Assembly (NCBI GenBank): GCA_021828195.1
Contig: JAKASQ010000001.1
Span: forward strand, 720,335-784,334
Source of the DNA: Thermoplasmata archaeon
Lineage (GTDB): Archaea > Thermoplasmatota > Thermoplasmata > Lutacidiplasmatales > UBA184
Reading direction: 5' to 3'
Length of the DNA: 64,000 bases
In this document: positions 55,823-64,000 of the stretch, piece after piece
Position numbering within the stretch: the first letter of the stretch is position 1
How the letters are laid out: each line of letters opens with the position of its first letter
Notes under the pieces: model-generated
Databases searched by the model: none
What the model was told of the DNA's origin: nothing
The model's input: only the letters and a program-made list of their open reading frames with translations
Made by a program: the position numbers and the translations under genes

Positions 55823-57171
55823 CGCGCCGGCTCCGTTTCGGGGGTGGTCGCTCCGGGGGGTCGCGCCTTCCAGAGCGGATCGGCCTCGCGCTCGGCGTCG
55901 CGTCGGATCTCCTCCCACGAGGCGCGCGTGAGGGTCCGGCCTCGGACGACACACTCGCCGTCCACGTAGACCGAATCGATCGCACCTTCCTCCGCCGAGT
56001 AGGCCAGGTGGGAGACTATCGCCTCCGGCCGGGCGGGAACGAGCGTCGGATGGTCGAGGCGGAAGAGCGAGAAGTCCGCCCGCTTGCCGACCTCGAGCGA
56101 GCCGAGGTCCTGGGCCCGCCCGAGAAGGTGGGCCCCTTCGATCGTGGCCATGTCCAGAAGGGTGGTTGCGGGCAGCGCACCCGGATCCCACCGGTGATGC
56201 TTCTGGAGGAGGCCCGCGACGTGCATCTCGCGCAGCATCGATAGGGAGTTGTTGCTGGCGACCGAATCGGTGCCGAGGCCGACCCGAACTCCGGCGCCTT
56301 GGAGCTCGACGACGGGGCAGACCCCACCCACCGCGAGCTTCAGGTTCGAACTCGGGCAGTGGGCCACGCCCACGCCGCGCGTCCCCAGGATCTCGATCTC
56401 CCGCCGGGTCAACCAGACCCCGTGGGCCCCGATCATGCGGGGGCCGAGGAACCCGATCTCGTCGAGCCAGATCACGGGTCGTCGGCCCGTCTTCGCCTCG
56501 TGTTCGTGGACCTCGCGGCGCGTTTCGGAGAGGTGGAAGTGGCAGAGCGTCCGAGTCTCCTCCGCGAGCGCGCGGGCGCCGAGCCACGTCTCCTTCGAGC
56601 AGACGTACACTCCCTGCGGTGCGGCGAGCGGCGTGACGCGGGGGTGATCCTTCCATCGGCCGATGAACGCTCGGGCGTTATCGAGCGGTCGGCCCTTCTG
56701 GGTGGTCCGTTCCGGGTCGAGGACCGCCCAGCCCAAGAATCCGCGGATGCCGAGGCGATCGACGGCGCGCGCGACCGCGTCCTCGTGATAGTACAGATCG
56801 AGGAAGGAGGTCGTCCCGCCGAGGAGCATCTCGGCGATGCCCGCGGCGGCCCCGACCTCGACATCCTTCTCGACCCGGCGGGCGTCGACCGCGAACAGGG
56901 TCTCGAGGAACCCGGAGAGATCGCGCTCGTCCGCGATCCCGCGCAACAGCGACATCGCGACGTGCCCGTGCGTGTTGACGAACCCCGGAACCGCGGCGAA
57001 CGCCGTCGCATCGACGACCTCCGCGCCCATGCGCGGGGCGTCGGGGCCGACGTGGGTGAAGCGGCCGCCTTCGAAGCGGAGATCCCCGCGCACGACCCGG
57101 CGCCGGGCATCCTGCGTGACGAGGAGCGCCCCGGTGAGCACGACCGGTCCGCGCTTCGCCCCGTCGCTCAC
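55819..57171 (-). CDS. Amidohydrolase, S-adenosylhomocysteine/5'-deoxyadenosine deaminase-like
   Basis: A 450-residue metal-dependent deaminase of the MtaD/DadD-TrzN group. Metal-binding VPGFVNTHGHVAMSLLRG, the third metal His in CHFHLSETRREV, catalytic MIGAHGVWLTRREIEILG, PSSNLKLAVGG and the final metal Asp in GLGTDSVASNN. In methanogens and relatives such enzymes deaminate 5'-deoxyadenosine, SAH and MTA to recycle SAM by-products. GTG at 57171 lies about 25 nt from a weak TTTTACC box and 7 nt after the CorA-like gene. It converges with the ligase-like gene, overlapping by 4 nt. Confidence 0.88.
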   Translation of the reverse strand: MSDGAKRGPVVLTGALLVTQDARRRVVRGDLRFEGGRFTHVGPDAPRMGAEVVDATAFAAVPGFVNTHGHVAMSLLRGIADERDLSGFLETLFAVDARRVEKDVEVGAAAGIAEMLLGGTTSFLDLYYHEDAVARAVDRLGIRGFLGWAVLDPERTTQKGRPLDNARAFIGRWKDHPRVTPLAAPQGVYVCSKETWLGARALAEETRTLCHFHLSETRREVHEHEAKTGRRPVIWLDEIGFLGPRMIGAHGVWLTRREIEILGTRGVGVAHCPSSNLKLAVGGVCPVVELQGAGVRVGLGTDSVASNNSLSMLREMHVAGLLQKHHRWDPGALPATTLLDMATIEGAHLLGRAQDLGSLEVGKRADFSLFRLDHPTLVPARPEAIVSHLAYSAEEGAIDSVYVDGECVVRGRTLTRASWEEIRRDAEREADPLWKARPPGATTPETEPAR

Positions 57172-57178
57172 GACCGGG

Positions 57179-58160
57179 CTACGGGGCTCGGGGTAAAAGG
57201 GGTTCGGAAGGGGCCGTGCTCGCGGCGGCATCGAGCGATACTTCGGGAAGGTCCTGCATCCCCTCCCGGCTGGTGCGCTCGAAGCCCCCCAGACCCCGCA
57301 CCAGGCTCAGGACCCAGGGCCGCGTGAAGACGATCACGATCGGCACGACGGACGTGGCCGCGAGGATCATGACCACCCAGAACCCCGAGACCCAGCTCGC
57401 GCTCGGCATCCCGAGGATCGTTGCGGTCGTGTTCGGGATGAGCACGACCGCCCCGATGAGGGCGATCACGAGCGCGAGGTAGGCGATCCCGAGCATGCGG
57501 ATATTGGAGGTGTTGGCGAGCGCGCTGATCTGTGATCTGGTTGGATATCCTTCCGAGCTCCACCGCCGATTCGGAGATCCGGTTCCCGTCCTGGCTGGTA
57601 CGCAGTAGAATGACGTCCCGGAGCACGCTCTGAATCTCCCTGCACAACGCTTCCTGACGCGCCGCCTCGCTGCGGATCTCCGGTAGGACCGGGCCGATCT
57701 CGGGGAACGCGGAGCCGAGCGACTCTCCGAGCTGGCTGACCAGCGAGACGAGTCGGATGACCCGTCGCCACGCTTCCGCCACCTCGCGGGAGGTCGCCTC
57801 CATCTCCGCGATCGGGATCGAGGCCGCCGAGGTGGGCCACGAGGCGATCCGCTCGTCCAGCCCCACGAGGTGCTCGGTGTAATTGGCCCCGGCGTACTCG
57901 ATGAGATCGACCAGGAGCGCGGTCGGTCCGGTGAGCTGCGAAGTGGTCGAACGTACGCTCCGCGGAGCGGTGCCGCCGAGCGGGAGCACTTCGCCGTTGG
58001 CGAGCCAAAGCCCCTGCCACTGGAGCGCCCCGCGCGGCCCGAAGATTCCGAGGGCGATCAGGGTCCCGTTCGGGCCCCGCGTGACGACCGTTCGAGGGAT
58101 CCCCGGCCCACCGGGATGGATCGTGCGAAGGGCCTCCGCGACCGTCAGCACCGGGGCCAT
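57179..58160 (-). pseudogene. CorA-like membrane protein gene broken by a 7-bp tandem duplication
   Basis: The frame from ATG 58160 (GGAGG upstream) encodes a soluble domain and coiled coil down to VELGRISNQIT, then loses phase. A second frame ends at TAG 57179 and encodes ISALANTSNIRMLGIAYLAL plus two membrane helices (VIALIGAVVLIPNTTATILG; FWVVMILAATSVVPIVIVF), the CorA-like C terminus. The break is the exact repeat CAGATCA CAGATCA (57526-57539); removing one copy gives GRISNQISALANTSNIRML and an intact protein of about 325 residues ending 7 nt before the deaminase start. It lies 16 nt after gyrB. It could be a real mutation, a phase-variable switch or an assembly error. Confidence 0.8.
57526..57539 (-). 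repeat. 7-bp tandem duplication (CAGATCA x2)
   Basis: Two perfect adjacent copies; seven bases is one more than two codons, so the duplication shifts the frame by +1 exactly where the CorA-like reading changes. Confidence 0.9.
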
Positions 58161-58176
58161 CCGCGAGCGCCTCCGA

Positions 58177-60148
<1,972 letters not shown>

Positions 60149-60251
60149 CGTATGTCCTCGGCGGAAAATTGACCCTCCGGACCCCCGCGGTTCGGCGCGC
60201 GTGGGAAGCCGGCAGACCCCACCATCCGGAGGCCGCGCGGGGCACTTGCGG

Positions 60252-60265
60252 TCGGCAATTGCCGA
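60252..60265. promoter_or_regulatory. Perfect palindrome upstream of grpE
   Basis: TCGGCAATTGCCGA, a 14-bp perfect palindrome in the 186-nt gyrB-grpE gap, about 20-30 nt upstream of the A+T-rich grpE promoter region (GATAAAGAC and CAAATAGC). Candidate operator; no factor can be named. Confidence 0.4.
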
Positions 60266-60306
60266 TGCCGAGTTCGCCATGATAAAGACCCAAATAGCTC
60301 CCGCTC

Positions 60307-60876
60307 GTGAGCGCCTCGATGGCCGATGTCGAGGAGGTCCCTTCACCAACGACCGCGCCCAAGGCGGCTACGCCGGAGGCGAACGATGATTGGGTCACCC
60401 GCTACAAGTACCTCCTCGCCGATTTCGAGAACTATCGACGGCGGACCGAGCGCGAGCGGGAGACGATCGCGCGGCAGACCCGCGCGTCGGTGCTGCTCGA
60501 GCTCATCCCACTGTACGAGGCGGTCCAGGGTGCGAGCGGCGCGCTCGCGATAGGTCACTCGGCCGATGACGTTCGGCGCGGCCTCGACCTGCTCGATCGG
60601 GAGTGGCAACGCCTGATCCTGCGAGAAGGCGTCGAACCGGTCGCCCAGGTCGGCGCTCCGTTCCGTGCGGATGAGGCCGAGGCCGTGGCTGAAGCCCCTC
60701 CGACCGGACACCAGAGCGAAGGCACGGTCGTCGAGATCGTCCAGCAGGGGTACCGGTTTCCCGGGGGCCTGTTGCGGCCGGCGAAGGTGGTCGTCGCTCG
60801 CGGCCCCCGCCAACCCGAGCCCGGCCCTTCGGCCGCGGTGCCCGAGTTGCCCGATTCCCCGGAGCGCGCCCCATGA
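60307..60876 (+). CDS. grpE: GrpE, DnaK nucleotide exchange factor
   Basis: A 189-residue protein. Short acidic/Pro-rich N terminus, then the GrpE helix pattern RYKYLLADFENYRRRTERER, then a C-terminal beta domain EGTVVEIVQQGYRFPGGLLR with PAKVVVARG. It exchanges ADP on DnaK. No dnaK or dnaJ lies in the window. GTG at 60307 is listed; ATG at 60319 is equally possible from the promoter position. Its last four bases overlap the HMG-CoA reductase start. Confidence 0.92.
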   Translation: MSASMADVEEVPSPTTAPKAATPEANDDWVTRYKYLLADFENYRRRTERERETIARQTRASVLLELIPLYEAVQGASGALAIGHSADDVRRGLDLLDREWQRLILREGVEPVAQVGAPFRADEAEAVAEAPPTGHQSEGTVVEIVQQGYRFPGGLLRPAKVVVARGPRQPEPGPSAAVPELPDSPERAP

Positions 60877-62180
60877 GCGAGCGATCCTCGGAGATCTCCG
60901 GTCTGTATCGACGCACGATCGAAGAGCGGCGAGCGCTCGTCCGCGAGTGGGCCGGGCTGACCGAGGCCGAGGTTCGCTCCTACGAGTTCCCGCCCGGCAT
61001 CGATCCCGCGACGATCGACCGGATGATCGAGAACGTGATCGGGATGTACCCGCTCCCCCTTGGGGTGGCCACGAACTTCCGCGTCAACGGCCACGATCGC
61101 CTCATCCCGATGGCGATCGAGGAGCCGAGTGTGGTCGCCGCCGCATCGAACGCGGCGAAAGTTACGCGGGCCACCGGCGGCTTTTCGGCGAGCACGACCG
61201 CTCCCGTGATGATCGGGCAGGTCCAGATCCTGGACGTCCCCGATCCGGCGGCGGCGCGGCTGCGAATCCTCGATGAGCGCGATCGCCTCCTCGAGGCCGC
61301 GAACGCGAAGGATCCCGTGCTCGTGAAGTTCGGTGGGGGCGCCCGCGACCTCGAGGTCCGCCTGCTGCCGACCCCCCGAGGGTCGATGTTGATCGTTCAT
61401 CTGTTGGTGGACGCGCGCGATGCCGGCGGGATGAATGCGGTCAACACCATGTGCGAAGCGCTCGCGCCCGAGCTCGCGCGCCTCGCCGGGGGCCGTAGCG
61501 TGCTCCGCATCATCTCCAACCTCGCCGTTCACCGGCTCGCCCGCGCCCGAGCGACCTTCCGGGTCGACCTGCTGGCCACCGACCGGGCGACCGGCCCGGA
61601 GGTCGTTGAGGCGATCCTGGATGCGTACGCGCTGGCCGTCGCGGACCCCTACCGCTGCGCGACGCACAACAAGGGGATCATGAACGGTATCTCCAGCGTG
61701 GTCATCGCGACCGGCAACGACTACCGCGCGATCGAGAGCGGCGCGCACACCTACGCGGCGTGGTCCGCCGAGGAAGGCGCCGTCGTCCGGCCCTTGACCA
61801 CCTACGAGAAGGACGCCGACGGCAATCTGGTCGGATCCATCGAGCTCCCCATGGCCCTCGGGCTCATCGGCGGCGCGACGGCGGTCCACCCGACGGCGAA
61901 GGCGAACGTCAAGCTCCTCGGCGTGAAGACCGCTCGGGAGCTCGCCGAGATCGTCGCCGCGGTCGGCCTCGCGCAGAACTTCGCGGCGCTCCGCGCCCTC
62001 GCGACCGAGGGCATCCAGCGGGGTCACATGGAGCTCCATGCCCGCAATCTGGCGACCAGCGCCGGCGCGCGCCCCGACGAGGTCGATCGCGTCGTCGCAC
62101 GCTTGGTTCAGGAACACGCGATCCGCTTCGATCGGGCGAAGGAGGTCATCGAGGAGCTGCGGACGGCGGGTCCCCGATGA
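60873..62180 (+). CDS. hmgA: Hydroxymethylglutaryl-CoA reductase, class II
   Basis: A 435-residue enzyme converting HMG-CoA to mevalonate for archaeal isoprenoid lipids. Catalytic residues: Glu in MAIEEPSVVAAASNAAKV, Lys in ATHNKGIMNGI, Asp in the DARDAGGMNAVNTM region and the C-terminal His in HMELHARNLA. Overall arrangement (N-terminal RRTIEERRALVREWAGLTE, short length) is the class II type also found in Thermoplasma and Archaeoglobus. ATG at 60873 overlaps the grpE stop and its own stop overlaps pdxT (ATGA in both cases). Confidence 0.95.
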   Translation: MSERSSEISGLYRRTIEERRALVREWAGLTEAEVRSYEFPPGIDPATIDRMIENVIGMYPLPLGVATNFRVNGHDRLIPMAIEEPSVVAAASNAAKVTRATGGFSASTTAPVMIGQVQILDVPDPAAARLRILDERDRLLEAANAKDPVLVKFGGGARDLEVRLLPTPRGSMLIVHLLVDARDAGGMNAVNTMCEALAPELARLAGGRSVLRIISNLAVHRLARARATFRVDLLATDRATGPEVVEAILDAYALAVADPYRCATHNKGIMNGISSVVIATGNDYRAIESGAHTYAAWSAEEGAVVRPLTTYEKDADGNLVGSIELPMALGLIGGATAVHPTAKANVKLLGVKTARELAEIVAAVGLAQNFAALRALATEGIQRGHMELHARNLATSAGARPDEVDRVVARLVQEHAIRFDRAKEVIEELRTAGPR

Positions 62181-62773
62181 ACGTCGGGGTCCTCGCCCTG
62201 CAAGGGGACGTCCCCGAACACTTTCGTGCCTTGCGACAGATCGTTCCGGAGCGGCGCATCACTTGGGTGCGACGCCCGGAGGAGCTCGTGGGTCTCGACG
62301 CCCTCTTCCTTCCGGGAGGGGAGTCCACCACGATCGCCGAACTCCTCGCGAGGACGGGACTCTGGGGCCCGATGAAAGAACGCATCGAAGGGGGCCTCGC
62401 AGTCCTCGCGACCTGCGCCGGCCTCATCGTGCTCGCGCGCGAACTGGAACCGAGCCCCGGCGGTCGGGACCCGCCCACCTTCGCGTTGCTCGACATCCGC
62501 GTCCGACGCAACGACTACGGGCGGCAGCGCGAATCGTTCGAAGGTTCGGTGCGGGTGGAGGCCCTCGAGGGACCCCCGTTTCCGGGCGTGTTCATCCGGG
62601 CGCCGCGGATCCTGTCGGTCGGGCCGGCGGCCCGGGCGATCGCCTGGAGGGCCGAGGAGATCGTCGGAGTACGCCAGGGCTCGATCTGGGGGTTCACCTT
62701 CCATCCGGAGCTCACCGGCGACCTGCGTCTTCACCGTGCCTTCCTGAGATCGGTCTCTCCGGGCTCTCCTTGA
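62177..62773 (+). CDS. pdxT: Pyridoxal 5'-phosphate synthase glutaminase subunit PdxT
   Basis: A 198-residue class I glutaminase. VGVLALQGDVPEHFRALRQI at the start, FLPGGESTTIAELL (oxyanion), LATCAGLIVLA (nucleophile Cys near 78) and FTFHPELTGD (catalytic His-Glu). It feeds ammonia to PdxS for vitamin B6 synthesis; pdxS is not adjacent. ATG at 62177 overlaps the HMG-CoA reductase stop. Confidence 0.96.
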   Translation: MNVGVLALQGDVPEHFRALRQIVPERRITWVRRPEELVGLDALFLPGGESTTIAELLARTGLWGPMKERIEGGLAVLATCAGLIVLARELEPSPGGRDPPTFALLDIRVRRNDYGRQRESFEGSVRVEALEGPPFPGVFIRAPRILSVGPAARAIAWRAEEIVGVRQGSIWGFTFHPELTGDLRLHRAFLRSVSPGSP

Positions 62774-62987
62774 ACCCCGCTTCCATCGGAACGGAGAGAC
62801 GAGGTACCGCATCCTCGGGAGGAGTGCGACGCCGAGGAGCGCGCAGCCCCTGCGCACCGGCGCCGACGTGTTCCTGGGCCGACGACGAAGATGGGCGCGG
62901 GCGGCCCGACCGATATGGCTCCAAGGGCTCCGGCCTCCGCCGGCCCGCCGCGGGCCCCGAACCGGGTGGACCCGGCCTCGCGGCCGC

Positions 62988-63983
62988 TCAGTGGTAGGTA
63001 TCAAACCGGTACGGATCGAGAGGCCGTTCGCCGATCGCCATGAGGAACTCCGGCGGGGTGAGCAGGGGCTTCGGGTAGAGCGCGCTATCGTCGAGCGCAA
63101 TCCGAGGACAGGCCGTGTTCACGTACGCCTCGACGTTGCGTCCCTCCAGATCCCGGGGATCGATGCGGGCGAAGGACAGGATCTCGGCCTGGCGCCCGCG
63201 CGAACGCGCGCGCTCCTGGAGCGCGAGGGCGGTGGCCGTTCGGTTCTGGCCGGCAAAGGCGGAGACGAGGATGCCCCAGCGGTCGACGTTGCGCACGGAG
63301 GCCACCAAGAGCTGACGGCGACGCACGAGCGCCCCGCGATCGATGGGGCTCTCGATCGTGTTCTGCAACGGATCGAGCGACCAGACGGGTCGGTCGACCG
63401 CGAACGCGAGGCCGATCGGATGGAACCGGCCGGTCCCGAGGAACAAGAAGGCGTCGACCTCCCCCGCGGTGGCCTCGGCGCCCGTGTAGTTGCACCCGAG
63501 CGCCTGGGCGGCGTACGCCAGTCGACGATCTCCCTGCCCCACACGGACCACGTACCCTCGCGCGGTGAGCGCCTCGGAGAGCGGTTCCACGAGATCGAGG
63601 TGCTGGACGGAAGCCACGATGCCCAGCCGCCGGGGAATCCCGGCCGCCTCGAGCGTTCGGACGAGCCGTTCGGGGTCTCCCGCGGGTTCCCGCATCTCGA
63701 CGAAGTAGGTGGGCATGGGAAGCGGGACGTTCGGGATCGGAGCGTGCCCGAGCACGACGGAGACGTCCGCGTTCGGCACCTCGTCTCGGGACGGAACGTC
63801 ACATGCCCCGAAGCAGGCTCGGCCCGCGAGCACCACCGGGATCCCGGTCTCCTCCCGGATCTTCTCGGCAAGATCGGCCGCGTTGCGCACGAGGCCCGCG
63901 GGTACCTGCAGGGCGATGCGGCGGGGACGATCCCCGCGGAGTGCGTCGAAGAGCTCGGGGCCGAGCGTAGAGAACCGGCGCAC
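62988..63983 (-). CDS. dph2: Diphthamide synthase Dph2 (radical SAM-like ACP transferase)
   Basis: A 331-residue protein that transfers a 3-amino-3-carboxypropyl group from SAM to the target His of aEF2, the first step of diphthamide synthesis. The three cluster cysteines are spread as in the family: RACFGACDVPSRDE (Cys57 the likely ligand), ALGCNYTGAE and YVNTACPRIALDD. The listed GTG start at 63983 is 17 nt from the window edge; the true start could lie outside. The 214 nt between pdxT and this stop contain no recognisable gene. Confidence 0.92.
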   Translation of the reverse strand: MRRFSTLGPELFDALRGDRPRRIALQVPAGLVRNAADLAEKIREETGIPVVLAGRACFGACDVPSRDEVPNADVSVVLGHAPIPNVPLPMPTYFVEMREPAGDPERLVRTLEAAGIPRRLGIVASVQHLDLVEPLSEALTARGYVVRVGQGDRRLAYAAQALGCNYTGAEATAGEVDAFLFLGTGRFHPIGLAFAVDRPVWSLDPLQNTIESPIDRGALVRRRQLLVASVRNVDRWGILVSAFAGQNRTATALALQERARSRGRQAEILSFARIDPRDLEGRNVEAYVNTACPRIALDDSALYPKPLLTPPEFLMAIGERPLDPYRFDTYH

Positions 63984-64000
63984 GCGCCTGGAGGCGTTCG

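Noticed and set aside
62774-62987. GC-rich gap between pdxT and dph2 as a possible tRNA or small RNA
   Set aside because: GGTTCGG-like fragments occur on the minus strand but no cloverleaf or known RNA could be built.

Overview
The window is a contiguous piece of a high-GC (roughly two-thirds G+C by eye) archaeal chromosome. The informational genes are archaeal: 20S proteasome beta subunit, aCPSF1, Cdc48, PAN, MCM, eL18-uL13-uS9-RpoN, uL16, NMD3, Nop5, Cgi121, Dph2, HerA and archaeal SepF. Mixed in are genes of bacterial type (gyrB, clpB, grpE, mutS/mutL). Archaeal promoters are easy to see: TATA-like boxes lie about 24-33 nt upstream of many start codons, so many transcripts should be leaderless. 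This combination (gyrase, PAN plus Cdc48, class II HMG-CoA reductase, pantoate kinase) best fits a deep-branching, GC-rich, probably terrestrial Thermoplasmatota lineage; that placement is inference.

Layout. 1-2.1 kb: succinate dehydrogenase/fumarate reductase subunits (sdhB runs off the left edge). 2.2-4.9 kb: proteasome beta and aCPSF1. 5-9.9 kb: a translationally coupled mutS-mutL-nuclease-like operon. 10-12.5 kb: tRNA-Ser, an intron-bearing tRNA-Gly, Cgi121, a metallo-beta-lactamase hydrolase and an unknown protein divergent from cdc48. 14.9-18.3 kb: a 1115-residue surface protein. 18.5-20.3 kb: the eL18-uL13-uS9-rpoN operon ending in a decayed gene. 20.4-24 kb: PRC-barrel protein, glycosyltransferase, coiled-coil protein and HerA. 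24-34 kb: nine co-oriented genes (pyrD, pyrK, pyrG, aspS, mcm, DUF424, nmd3, sepF, pepA). 34-41 kb: clpB with a GTPase-dead elongation-factor relative, PAN, pantoate kinase, uL16, a universal stress protein and an intron-bearing tRNA-Met. 41.5-52.3 kb: a metabolic island with an aldehyde dehydrogenase, a complete oligopeptide-type ABC transporter, a saccharopine-dehydrogenase-like enzyme and a class III aminotransferase. 52.4-64 kb: tRNA-Thr, a crotonase, Nop5, a thioredoxin-fold protein, a lipoate-ligase relative, an adenosine-type deaminase, a frameshifted CorA-like gene, gyrB, an overlapping grpE-HMG-CoA reductase-pdxT operon and Dph2.

How the parts work together. Proteasome beta, PAN, Cdc48 and ClpB make this a protein quality-control-rich region. 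PyrD/PyrK/PyrG cover late pyrimidine synthesis. HMG-CoA reductase and pantoate kinase serve lipid and CoA synthesis. The 41-52 kb island looks like uptake of peptides or amino acids followed by transamination or dehydrogenation and aldehyde oxidation.

Most notable observations: (1) two tRNA genes carry introns at non-canonical places, the T-loop of tRNA-Gly(UCC) and the D-loop of tRNA-Met(CAU); (2) mutS and mutL are coupled to a small PD-(D/E)XK-like protein; (3) a near-perfect 26-bp inverted repeat covers the predicted clpB start site, beside one TATA element that appears shared with pyrD; (4) a hairpin at the predicted 5' end of the surface-protein mRNA contains its Shine-Dalgarno sequence; (5) an exact 7-bp tandem duplication breaks a CorA-like gene. 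No CRISPR array, insertion sequence, integrase, rRNA or replication origin was recognised.
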